A DNA stretch of 47,504 nt from NCBI RefSeq assembly GCF_010548145.1, contig NZ_JAAGLN010000024.1:1-47504 (forward strand). Reading direction: 5' to 3'. The notes under the pieces were generated by a model. That model ran no database searches, was not told where the DNA came from, and was given only the letters and a program-made list of their open reading frames with translations. This DNA is from Streptomyces sp. SID10853 (GTDB lineage: Bacteria; Actinomycetota; Actinomycetes; Streptomycetales; Streptomycetaceae). The position numbers were made by a program, and so were the translations under genes. Positions 17,993-26,600 of the stretch are shown in pieces. How positions within the stretch are numbered: position 1 is the stretch's first letter; each line of letters opens with the position of its first letter.

Positions 17993-18275
17993 TGAACTGG
18001 ACCTCCCTCGGGCGGCTGCTCGGATGCGCCCGGCTGCCCGGGCACACCGGAACCCACCCTACGACGGTAAGGGTGGCCTTCCCTGGAAGGCTCATGAAGT
18101 GGACGCCTTTTTGAGACGCCGAATTGCCCGGAATTGCGGTCATTGGAACCGCCCCTCCTGCCCTCCGGTGTCATCGGGCGCTCGCGCTGGGTGTTCATCC
18201 TTTGGGTCTAGGACCTGTCCGGGGCCGCTCTCGCGATACGGCCCCGACCTCGCTATCTGACAGGGTGTCAGGTAA
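17993..18275. other. Upstream region of korAB
   Basis: This 283-nt gap lies between the korA start and the 3' end of the upstream response-regulator gene; both are on the minus strand. It must contain the korAB promoter. The korA SD (GAGGGAGGT) is at its left end. A palindromic CCTTCC-CT-GGAAGG element lies near 18078-18091. A 69-codon frame here looks non-coding by base use. Confidence 0.4.
18257..18271 (-). terminator. Short hairpin downstream of the response regulator
   Basis: CTGACA-GGG-TGTCAG is a perfect 6-bp stem with a 3-nt loop. It starts 5 nt beyond the response-regulator stop codon on the minus strand. It is short, so it is at best a modest terminator. Confidence 0.4.
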
Positions 18276-18947
18276 TTACGAGTTCAGATAGGTCAGCACG
18301 GCGAGGACCCGACGGTGATCCCCGTCACTCGGGGAGAGCCCGAGCTTCAGGAAGATATTGCTGACGTGCTTCTCCACCGCCCCGTCGCTGACCACCAGCT
18401 GCTTGGCCACCGCCGAGTTCGTCCGCCCCTCGGCCATCAGCCCCAGCACCTCGCGCTCACGCGGCGTCAGCCCGGCCAGCACGTCCTGCTTGCGGCTGCG
18501 GCCCAGCAGCTGCGCCACGACCTCGGGGTCGAGCGCCGTCCCGCCCTGCGCCACCCGCACCACGGCGTCCACGAACTCCCTGACCTCGGCGACCCGGTCC
18601 TTCAGCAGATAGCCGACACCCCGGCTCGACCCGGCCAGCAGTTCGGTGGCGTACTGCTCCTCGACGTACTGCGAGAGGACCAGCACCCCGACCCCCGGGT
18701 AGTCCTTGCGCAGCCGTACGGCCGCCCGTACCCCCTCATCGGTGTGCGTGGGCGGCATCCGTACATCCGCGACCACCACATCCGGCAGCAGCTCCTGGGC
18801 CGCCAGGTCCCCGACCGTCTTGATCAGCGCCTCCGCGTCCCCGACACCCGCGACCACGTCATGACCGAGGTCGGTCAGCAACCGGGTCAGGCCCTCCCGC
18901 AGCAGCACTGAATCCTCGGCGATGACCACTCGCACTCTGTCCTCCAC
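18276..18947 (-). CDS. NarL/LuxR-type response regulator (orphan)
   Basis: A response regulator of 223 residues from GTG 18947 (VEDRVRVVIAEDSVLLREG). The receiver domain has the acidic pocket AEDS, the phospho-Asp in VVVADVRMPP, the Thr/Ser switch position in VLVLSQYVEE and the Lys in YLLKDRV. The output domain is a LuxR helix-turn-helix (LTPREREVLGLMAEGRTNSAVAKQL...EKHVSNIFLKLGL). An upstream GTG/ATG option could extend it to 18998, but conservation begins at the valine chosen. No histidine kinase gene is adjacent, although many actinomycete NarL-type regulators are paired; the upstream neighbour is a truncated universal stress protein instead. Confidence 0.88.
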   Translation of the reverse strand: MEDRVRVVIAEDSVLLREGLTRLLTDLGHDVVAGVGDAEALIKTVGDLAAQELLPDVVVADVRMPPTHTDEGVRAAVRLRKDYPGVGVLVLSQYVEEQYATELLAGSSRGVGYLLKDRVAEVREFVDAVVRVAQGGTALDPEVVAQLLGRSRKQDVLAGLTPREREVLGLMAEGRTNSAVAKQLVVSDGAVEKHVSNIFLKLGLSPSDGDHRRVLAVLTYLNS

Positions 18948-19030
18948 GACGCTGAAGCCCCCCACTTGTGTCCGTTCCTGCCCTGCGCCCACCAGCATCC
19001 CAGCATCGGGGGCCGAACGGGCGGGAGCCG

Positions 19031-19136
19031 GGACTATCGGTGCCGCAGAACGCGGGGGAGCGGGGGGCTCGGACCAGCGTCGGGGGGGGGAGAGAGAGCG
19101 GTCGGGGGAGAGAGGGGGAGAGGGGCGAGGGCGCGG
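19031..19136 (+). other. Purine-rich (GA) tract at the boundary of the truncated USP gene
   Basis: From about 19051 to 19136 the + strand is almost entirely G and A (GGGGGGGGGAGAGAGAGCGG and similar). It lies between the response-regulator start and the first recognisable universal-stress-protein residues. A similar run lies at 11302-11327. Such mirror-like purine runs can form triplexes or slipped structures and are plausible deletion junctions. Confidence 0.5.
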
Positions 19137-19171
19137 CCGGGGACGGCCAGCGGGGCCTGCCCCGGTGGATC

Positions 19172-19849
19172 ATGGAGCGGGCCCGCATCGTGGTGGAGGA
19201 GCGCTGTCCCGGACTGCCGGTCACCGAGGAGCTGACGGAAGGCGACCCGGTGGAGTCCCTGCTGGCGGCGGCCGGCGACTCGCAGGCGGTGGTGCTCGGT
19301 TCCCGCGACATGGTCCCGATGGCGGGCTACTACCTGGGCGACATCGGTCTGCGGGTCGTGGCGCGCGCCGATGCCCCGGTCGTCCTGGTCCGGGAGCGGG
19401 AGGCGACAGGGCCGTCGGCCGAGGACGGCCCCGTGGTGCTGGGCCTCTCGCTGGAGGGGCCCTGCGAGGCGCTGTGCGAGTTCGCCTTCGACACAGCGGC
19501 CAGGCGCGGCGTCCTGCTGCGGGCCGTGCACGGCCGGAGCCTTCCGGATGACGCGTACACCCGGAGCGGAGTCGACTCGCGCGCCTCACGGCGGGCCACC
19601 GAGCGTGCCCAGACGGAGCTGGCCGAAGCGCTGAGGCCCTGGCGGGAGAAGTTCCCGCAGGTACGCACAGCCGAGCGGGTACGGACGGAGAGCCCGGCCC
19701 AGGCGGTCGTCCGGGGCGCCACGGGAGCGGGGCTGCTGGTCGTCGGGCGCCGCAGGAACCGCCCCGCGCTGTCACCGCCGGTCGGCCACGCCCTGTCCTC
19801 GGCCGTCCACCACGCGCCGTGCCCGGTGACGGTCGTCCCGCACGGCTGA
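19172..19849 (+). CDS. 5'-truncated tandem universal stress protein
   Basis: This encodes the C-terminal part of a two-domain universal stress protein. Normal actinomycete members have about 290 residues and open with a VVGVDGS-type ATP loop. Here recognisable homology begins at ERARIVVEERCPGLPV (ATG 19172), the middle of domain 1, and continues with VVLGSRDMVPMAGYYLGDIG. Domain 2 is complete, from GPVVLGLSLEGPCEALCEF to LLVVGRRRNRPALSPPVGHA and SSAVHHAPCPVTVVPH. The frame stays open upstream to a GTG at 18968, but that part encodes Gly/Arg/Glu-rich sequence, not the missing beta strand and ATP loop. No SD precedes 19172. It may be a decaying remnant. The phosphoketolase gene follows 39 nt later. 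Confidence 0.7.
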   Translation: MERARIVVEERCPGLPVTEELTEGDPVESLLAAAGDSQAVVLGSRDMVPMAGYYLGDIGLRVVARADAPVVLVREREATGPSAEDGPVVLGLSLEGPCEALCEFAFDTAARRGVLLRAVHGRSLPDDAYTRSGVDSRASRRATERAQTELAEALRPWREKFPQVRTAERVRTESPAQAVVRGATGAGLLVVGRRRNRPALSPPVGHALSSAVHHAPCPVTVVPHG

Positions 19850-19888
19850 GCGAAGACGAGACGCCCCAGGCGCAAGGCAAGGAGCATC

Positions 19889-22288
19889 ATGCGCGAGACC
19901 AGCACGGAAGCACCGGCCGCGGTCACCGACGAGGAACTCGCGTCACTGGTCGCCCACTGGCGGGCCGCCAACTACCTGGCGGTCGGCCAGATCTACCTCA
20001 TGGACAATCCGCTGCTCACCGAGGAGCTGCGGCCGGAGCACATCAAGCCCCGCCTGCTCGGCCACTGGGGCACATCTCCCGGACTGAACCTGGTCCACAC
20101 GCATCTGAACCGTGTCGTCAAGGCACGCGCCCAGGACACGATCTGTGTCTGGGGGCCAGGCCACGGAGGCCCAGCCGTCCTGGCCAACTCCTGGCTGGAG
20201 GGCAGCTACTCCGAGACGTACCCGGACATCGGGCGGGACGCGGCGGGCATGGCCCGGCTCTTCCGCCAGTTCTCCTTCCCCGGGGGCGTCCCCAGCCATG
20301 TCGCACCCGAGACGCCGGGCTCGATCCATGAGGGCGGCGAGCTGGGCTACTCGCTCTCCCACGCGTACGGAGCGGTCTTCGACAACCCGGACCTGCTGGT
20401 CGCCTGCGTCATCGGGGACGGCGAGGCGGAGACCGGGCCGCTCGCCGGGTCCTGGCACTCCAACAAGTTCCTCGACCCGGTGCACGACGGCGCCGTCCTG
20501 CCGATCCTGCATCTGAACGGATACAAGATCGCCAACCCGGCGGTGCTTGCGCGCATCCCCCAGGCCGAGCTGGACGGGCTGCTGAGCGGATACGGGCACG
20601 ACGTCCTGCATGTCACAGGCGCCGATCCGGACACGGTCCACCGGGCCATGGCCGATGCGATGGACACCGCGCTGGACCGCATCGCGCTCATCCAGCGGGC
20701 GGCCCGCGACGAGGGCAGCACCGAGCGCCCCCGCTGGCCCATGATCGTTCTGCGTACGCCGAAGGGCTGGACCGGCCCGGTGAGCGTCGACGGGCTGCCG
20801 GTCGAGGGCACCTGGCGCGCCCACCAAGTGCCGCTGCCCGAGGTGCGGGAGAACCCCGAGCACCTCAGGCAGCTGGAGACGTGGCTGCGCTCCTACCGGC
20901 CCGAAGACCTCTTCGACCCGGCGGGACGGCCCCGCGCCGAGGTCCTGGCCTGTGTCCCCGAAGGACCGCTGCGCCTCGGGGCCAACCCGCACACCAACGG
21001 CGGTCTCCGTCTGCTCGACCTGCCCGTACCGGCCCTGGACGAGTACGCCGTGGAGGTCGCGCGGCCCGGTGCGACCCTGCACGAACCGACCAGGGTCCTC
21101 GGCGATCTGCTGGAGTCGGTCATGGCGGCCACCGCCGAGCGCCGTGACTTCCGGGTGGTGGGCCCCGACGAGACCGCGTCCAACCGGCTTCAGGCCCTGT
21201 ACGAGGCCAGTGGAAAGGCATGGCAGGCGGAGACCCTCGGTGTCGACGAGCACCTCGACCGGCACGGCCGGGTGATGGAGATCCTCTCCGAACACACCTG
21301 CCAGGGCTGGCTGGAGGGCTATCTCCTCACCGGCCGGCACGGGTTCTTCTCCTGCTACGAGGCCTTCGTCCACATCGTCGACTCGATGGTCAACCAGCAC
21401 ATCAAGTGGCTGAAGGTGTCCCGCACCCTGCCCTGGCGCCGCCCCATCGCCTCCCTCAACTACCTGCTCACCTCGCACGTCTGGCGCCAGGACCACAACG
21501 GCTTCTCCCACCAGGACCCCGGTTTCGTGGACCACGTACTCAACAAGTCCCCGGAAGTCGTACGCGTCTACCTCCCGCCGGACACCAACACCCTGCTCTC
21601 CGTCGCCGAACACGTGCTGCACAGCCGGGACTACGTCAATGTCGTCGTGGCGGGCAAGCAGCCCTGCTTCGACTGGCTCACCCTCGACGAGGCGCGCGCC
21701 CACTGCGCACGCGGGGCAGGGGTCTGGGAGTGGGCCGGCACCGAGCGGGAGGGCGAGGAGCCCGATGTCGTGCTGGCCTGCGCGGGTGACGTACCGACCC
21801 AGGAGGTGCTGGCGGCGGCCCTGCTGATCCGCCGTCATCTGCCGGGGCTGGCGGTGCGGGTGGTCAACGTGGTCGATCTGGCCCGGCTGCTCCCGGAGTC
21901 GGAGCATCCGCACGGGCTGTCGGCCATGCAGTACGACGCGCTGTTCACCCGCGACAAGCCGGTGATCTTCGCGTACCACGGCTATCCGTGGCTGATCCAC
22001 CGCCTCTCCTACCGCAGGACCGGTCACGAGAACCTGCACGTACGCGGCTACAAGGAGTCCGGGACCACGACGACCCCCTTCGACATGGTGGTCCGCAACG
22101 ACCTGGACCGTTACCGGCTGGTCCTGGACGTCATCGACCGTGTCCCCGGGCTCGCGGTACGTGCCACGCACGCGCGCCAGACCATGGAGGACGCCCGTCT
22201 CAGGCATCACGCCTGGATCCGGGAACACGGCACGGACCTTCCCGAGGTCGCCGACTGGAGCTGGCAGCCGCTGCCCCTCGACACCTGA
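19889..22288 (+). CDS. xfp: Phosphoketolase (xylulose 5-P/fructose 6-P)
   Basis: Cleaves xylulose 5-phosphate (and often fructose 6-phosphate) with phosphate to acetyl phosphate plus a shorter sugar phosphate. The 799-residue protein matches family length. It shows the N-terminal [20 protein letters not shown], the substrate loop [49 protein letters not shown] read as consecutive blocks, the ThDP motif [19 protein letters not shown], and the C-terminal [27 protein letters not shown] lies about 6 nt before ATG 19889. No acetate kinase is adjacent. Location after a USP gene is common for such stress/carbon-overflow genes. Confidence 0.96.
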   Translation: MRETSTEAPAAVTDEELASLVAHWRAANYLAVGQIYLMDNPLLTEELRPEHIKPRLLGHWGTSPGLNLVHTHLNRVVKARAQDTICVWGPGHGGPAVLANSWLEGSYSETYPDIGRDAAGMARLFRQFSFPGGVPSHVAPETPGSIHEGGELGYSLSHAYGAVFDNPDLLVACVIGDGEAETGPLAGSWHSNKFLDPVHDGAVLPILHLNGYKIANPAVLARIPQAELDGLLSGYGHDVLHVTGADPDTVHRAMADAMDTALDRIALIQRAARDEGSTERPRWPMIVLRTPKGWTGPVSVDGLPVEGTWRAHQVPLPEVRENPEHLRQLETWLRSYRPEDLFDPAGRPRAEVLACVPEGPLRLGANPHTNGGLRLLDLPVPALDEYAVEVARPGATLHEPTRVLGDLLESVMAATAERRDFRVVGPDETASNRLQALYEASGKAWQAETLGVDEHLDRHGRVMEILSEHTCQGWLEGYLLTGRHGFFSCYEAFVHIVDSMVNQHIKWLKVSRTLPWRRPIASLNYLLTSHVWRQDHNGFSHQDPGFVDHVLNKSPEVVRVYLPPDTNTLLSVAEHVLHSRDYVNVVVAGKQPCFDWLTLDEARAHCARGAGVWEWAGTEREGEEPDVVLACAGDVPTQEVLAAALLIRRHLPGLAVRVVNVVDLARLLPESEHPHGLSAMQYDALFTRDKPVIFAYHGYPWLIHRLSYRRTGHENLHVRGYKESGTTTTPFDMVVRNDLDRYRLVLDVIDRVPGLAVRATHARQTMEDARLRHHAWIREHGTDLPEVADWSWQPLPLDT

Positions 22289-22368
22289 GACCTTCCCGCG
22301 GTGACACCCGGGACATTCCCGCGGTTCGCGCCGCGCCGGCGGGCTTCTGGCGGCAGAATCGGTGGCGC

Positions 22369-22424
22369 CGTGACCGGACCGCCGTGACTGGACCGCCGTG
22401 ATCGGACCCCCGTGATCGGACCGC
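22369..22424. repeat. Four 14-nt tandem repeats upstream of the DUF2867-like gene
   Basis: Units CGTGACCGGACCGC, CGTGACTGGACCGC, CGTGATCGGACCCC and CGTGATCGGACCGC run head to tail from 22369 to 22424, ending 19 nt before the next ATG. The 14-nt period does not maintain a frame, so this is non-coding. Their position suggests a leader or promoter, but a neutral slippage array is equally likely. Confidence 0.7.
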
Positions 22425-22443
22425 AGTGGAAGGGGCTCTTCTG

Positions 22444-22938
22444 ATGACACATCCTCGGGTGCGCCGGGTGGAAGTGCCGCAAGCGGCCCGGACCGCCGGG
22501 GAGTCCGCCACGGCCGACTACGCCTCCGCCTTCGAACTGCGCTCCCGGCAGGCGCGTTCCGGGACCCCGGAGCAGTGGGCGCGGGCCACCTTCGAGGACG
22601 CTCCGGCGGTGGTGCGGTGGATCCTGCTGCGGGGCTGGACCCTCGTACTGGGGCTGCGAATGGGTCCGAGGCCGTCGCCGGGGCACGTCCTCGGCTGGGA
22701 GCTCACGGAATCCGGCTCCGCGTCGGTGACACTCGACGCGCGCTCACCCCTGATCGCCGCCCGCAACGTCGTGGTCGTGGACGACTCCGGCGTCGTCTGG
22801 GTCACCTTCGTGCGCTACCACCGGCGGCTCTCCCGGCTGGTGTGGGCCGCGGCCGCACCGGTCCACCACCTGGCGGTGCCCTGGCTGCTCGGCCTGGCCG
22901 GCCGGAAGCATACGGCTTCCAGGGGGCCCCGCTCCTGA
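22444..22938 (+). CDS. DUF2867-like protein
   Basis: A 164-residue protein. The central part (YASAFELRSRQARSGTPEQW, then FEDAPAVVRWILLRGWTLV, LGLRMGPRPSPGHVLGWEL, RSPLIAARNVVVVDDSG and WVTFVRYHRRLSRLVW) matches my recollection of the short DUF2867 group, which has an SRPBCC-like beta fold. It ends in a hydrophobic segment (PVHHLAVPWLLGLAGR) and a basic tail. No function is established for the family. ATG 22444 has AAGGGG about 8 nt upstream; a GTG at 22426 would add six residues. It may be cotranscribed with xfp but is separated by 155 nt and a repeat array. Confidence 0.6.
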   Translation: MTHPRVRRVEVPQAARTAGESATADYASAFELRSRQARSGTPEQWARATFEDAPAVVRWILLRGWTLVLGLRMGPRPSPGHVLGWELTESGSASVTLDARSPLIAARNVVVVDDSGVVWVTFVRYHRRLSRLVWAAAAPVHHLAVPWLLGLAGRKHTASRGPRS

Positions 22939-22953
22939 TGGCGAAGGCTTCCT

Positions 22954-23016
22954 GCCCGGCGGCGTGCAGGCCGCCGGGCGGCGCCCGCACGGTTCCGTCA
23001 GGAAGACCGTGCGGGC
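22954..23016. terminator. Two-hairpin bidirectional terminator
   Basis: GCCCGGCGGC (22954-22963) and GCCGCCGGGC (22970-22979) form a perfect 10-bp stem with a GTGCAG loop. Next, GCCCGCACGGT (22983-22993) and ACCGTGCGGGC (23006-23016) form an 11-bp stem with a 12-nt loop. They fill the gap between the DUF2867-like gene and the convergent small secreted-protein gene. Confidence 0.75.
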
Positions 23017-23041
23017 TGCTCCGCGCCAGGGCTGGGCCCTG

Positions 23042-23365
23042 TCAGGGGCGGACGGTGCAGACAGCCAGCAGGCAGAAGTTCGCCCCCTGGGTGTTGCTCG
23101 GCCCGGTGGGCCCCGCACCGGTGCCCTGGTCGCCGACGGTGCAGCGGGCCAGCAGACAGAAGTTGACGCCCTGTACGCCGTGGTAGGCGTCAGCGAGTGA
23201 GGGCGTGGCCGGTGCCGGCCGCGCCGTGCTGTGTGCGGGAGCCGCGCCCAGCCGTGCACCGGCGGGGGCGGAGGCAGCGGCGGCTCCGCCGGCGGACGCC
23301 AGCAGCAGCAGACCGGCGGCCGCGGTGGCGGCGCCCCAGCGGGGCAGGGAAACAGGATTCCTCAA
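23042..23365 (-). CDS. Small secreted protein with duplicated NFCLLAxCTV motif
   Basis: A 107-residue exported protein that I do not recognise. From TTG 23365 (SD GGAG 5 nt upstream) the N-terminus RNPVSLPRWGAATAAAG, then LLLLASAGGAAAASA, is a textbook Sec signal peptide. An ATG at 23405-23407 without SD would add 14 residues and spoil that shape. The mature chain is Ala/Pro-rich, then holds two copies of a 12-residue block, GVNFCLLARCTV (23135-23170) and GANFCLLAVCTV (23051-23086), separated by a 16-residue Gly/Thr/Pro linker and ending two residues after the second. Each block has a C-x4-C pair that could form a disulfide or bind a ligand. It is divergent from the NRPS gene across a shared 263-nt promoter region. 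Confidence 0.72.
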   Translation of the reverse strand: MRNPVSLPRWGAATAAAGLLLLASAGGAAAASAPAGARLGAAPAHSTARPAPATPSLADAYHGVQGVNFCLLARCTVGDQGTGAGPTGPSNTQGANFCLLAVCTVRP

Positions 23366-23628
23366 GGGTTCTCCAACTCTCGGACGGGCGTGCGTTTCCG
23401 CCGTCATTCGATACCGAAGCGGATCCGGCTTGGTCCCGGGCGCCCGTTGTGACGCAGTCCCTTCCCGGGCTGCCTCCGTGTCCCAGCCGGTGACCCAAAG
23501 GCCCCGGTTCGCCCCTTCGGTGCCGCGCACATGTGATCTGGGCCACAGGGGCAGTCCATGGCGTCCTCGGCTCCGAAGTGCTTGTTGATAGCGCATTTGA
23601 GGCGATGTCGGCATCGGAGGCAGTAGCT
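23366..23628. promoter_or_regulatory. Shared divergent promoter region: secreted protein / NRPS
   Basis: This 263-nt region drives the small secreted-protein gene leftward and the synthetase rightward. 23580-23605 is locally AT-rich (CTTGTTGATAGCGCATTTG) and is the best place for the NRPS promoter. The NRPS SD is GGAGG at 23616-23620. I see no long palindrome that would name a regulator. Confidence 0.4.
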
Positions 23629-26600
23629 GTGGTTCGTCACGAAGGGGCCGGAGTACCGGTCGGACGGAAGATCCGGCGGACCGGCGACAGCAGTGCGGGC
23701 CAAAGCCGTGCCGGAATACGGGAAGCGGCTCTCCCGCTGACCGCCGCTCAGCGGGGGCTCTGGTTCGCGCAGAAACTGGACCCGGGCAACCCGTCGTACA
23801 ACGTGGCGCAGTACGCCGTCATCCCCGGCCCCGTCGATCTCGCACGTCTCAGGGAAGCGGTCCGCCATGTCACCCGCGAGACGGAGGCGATGCGGCTCAC
23901 CTTCGGGGAGCACGACGGTGTCCCGCATCAGCGGGTCAGCCCGCACAGCGGCGTCGAGGTCCCGTCGGTCGACCTCTCCGGCCACCAGGACCCGGCGGGT
24001 GAGGCGCGGCGTCTGATGGCCGCGGATCTCGCGACCGCGGCAGACCCGGCCGCGGGGCCACTGGTGCGGATGACGCTCTACCGGCTCGCCGCTGACCGCT
24101 ACTTCTTCCACCAGCAGGTGCATCACCTCGCCCTGGACGGCTACAGCGCGGTGCTCGCGCTCGGCCGGATCGCCGACGCCTACACGCGGTTGACCCTGCC
24201 GGACCCGGAGCCCGTCGCGTCACTTCCCGCGCCGCTGGGGCCGTTGATCGACGAGGACCGGGCCTACGAGTCGTCCGGGCTGCGCGCCGCCGACAAGGAG
24301 TTCTGGGCCGGTCACCTCGACGGTGCCCCTCCGGCGGTGGGTCTCGCCGGTGAGGAGGCGGCCGCCCCCGGACACGGATTCCGGGCGGTGAGCGGTGAGA
24401 TCGGCGCGGCCGGGGCCGAACGGCTGCGCACTGCCGCCCGAGCCTCCGGCGTCGCCTGGCCCACCTTTTTCATGGCGGCCGTGGCGGCCTATCTCCAGCG
24501 GAATCGCGGTGTGCGCGAGGTCGTGCTGGGGCTGCCGGTCACCGGGCGGCGGACCGCCGTGTCCCGTACGACACCGGGCATGCTCTCCAACATCCTGCCC
24601 CTGCGGCTGCGGGTCTCTCCGGCCGACCGGGTGTGCGACGTGGCGAAGCGTGCGTCGGCCGAGGCCCGCGATGTGCTGCGGCATCAGCGGTACCCCTCGG
24701 AGGATCTCCGCCACGACCGAGGGCTCTCCGGTGCGGGCGGCCGGCTGGTGGGTCCCTCCGTCAATGTGCTGGCGTTCGACGACACACTCCGTTTCGGACC
24801 GCGCACCGCCACCCTGCACAACCTCTCCGTCGGCCCGGTCGATGACCTGGTGGTGGCGGTGCACGCCTCGTACGGGGGCGGCGGACTCCGGATCGACCTG
24901 CTGGGCAACCCACGGCTGTACACCCAGCGGGAACTGGCGGACCACCATGACCGCCTCCTGCGCCTGGTCGAGTCCTTCACCGATGACCCCACCCGGCAGA
25001 TCGGTTCACTGCGCACCGTCGGTGACACGGAGCAGCGTCGCCTCATAGCCCTGGCCTCGGGGGACATCGCGGAGCCCGGCTCGCCGCAGGCGGCTCCTGC
25101 CACCGGGACGCTGCCCGAGCAGTTCGCCGCCCAGGCCCGTGAGCGTCCGCTGGACACCGCCGTGGTGTCGGGCGGCATCCGGCTGACCTTCGGAGCGCTC
25201 GACACGCGGGTGAACTCCCTCGCGGCGCGGCTCGCCGCCATCGGCGCCGGCCCGGGCACCCGGGTCGCGGTCGGACTGCCCCGCTCGGCCGAGCTGGTGG
25301 TCGCGATGCTTGCCGTCATGCGGACGGGGGCCGCCTATGTGCCGCTCGACCCCACCTACCCGGCCGACCGGCTCGCCCACATGATCGAGGACTCCCGGCC
25401 GGTCGCGCTGGTCGCGACACGGGAGTCGGCGGACCGTACCGACCCGGGCGGCGCGCTGCCCCTGGTGGAGCCGGGGGCAGCCGACCCCCTCGTGCCACTG
25501 TCCGCGCCGGTGGATTCCGCGCTGCCCGGCCCCCGCGACTCGGCGTACGTCATCTACACCTCGGGCTCGACCGGCCGCCCCAAGGGCGTGGTCGTCGAGC
25601 ACCGTTCCCTGACCAACCTGCTGGCCCACCACCGCAGGGAGGCCCACGCCCTGGCGGAACGCGCGCTCGGCCGCCGGCTGCGTGTCGCCCTCACGGCCGC
25701 CACCTCGTTCGACGCTTCCTGGGACCCGGTCCTGTGGATGCTGGCCGGACACGAGCTGCACATCGTGGACGACCGGACGCGCCGGGACCCGGAGGCGCTC
25801 GTCGCGTTCCTGGTGGACCGGCGTATCGATGCCATCGAGACCACTCCCAGCTACCTCCGTCAGATGATCACGGCAGGACTGCTCGGCTCTCCGGTGCACC
25901 GGCCCCAGGTGATCGCGCTCGGAGGGGAAGCGGTCGACGCCGCGCTGTGGTCCCAACTCGCCGAGCATCAGGACCTGTTGGTCTTCAACTTCTACGGCCC
26001 TACCGAGGCCACGGTCGACGCGGTCACGACCCGGATCTCCGGCGGGACCCCGACGATCGGCCGGCCGGTGTCCGGTGCGCGTGCCTACGTCCTGGACTCG
26101 GCGCTCCACCCGCTGCCCGTCGGTACGACCGGTGAGCTCTACCTCGCGGGCGAAGGCGTCGCCCGCGGCTACGAGAGCGCGCCGGGCCTGACGGCGGACC
26201 GGTTCCTGCCCGACCCGTTCGGCGCACGCGGCGGCCGGATGTACCGCACCGGAGACCTCGTGAGCTGGAGCGACGACGGCACCCTGGAGTTCGCGGGCCG
26301 CAGCGACCAGCAGATCAAGATACGGGGACAGCGGGTCGAGACCGGTGAGATCGAATCCGCGCTGCGCTCGCTGCCCGGCGTCGACGAAGCCGCGGTGACG
26401 CTCGCCGGCCCGGCGGGCGGGGGAGTGGAGCGGCTCGCCGCCTACCTGGTGAGCCGCGCGGCGCCCGCACCGGTGTTCGCCGATATCCGCGACGCCCTCA
26501 CGGACGTGCTGCCCGAGCACATGGTGCCCACCGCCTATGCCGCCGTCGAACGGCTGCCGCTCACCCCGAACGGGAAGCTGGACACGGCCAGGCTCCCGCG

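Noticed and set aside
17989..18198. A 69-codon minus-strand frame overlapping the korA start by 4 nt
   Set aside because: The overlap is suggestive, but the SD is absent, third-position GC is low, the product is Arg/Pro/Gly-rich without features, and the korA SD lies inside it. It is more likely leader/promoter DNA.
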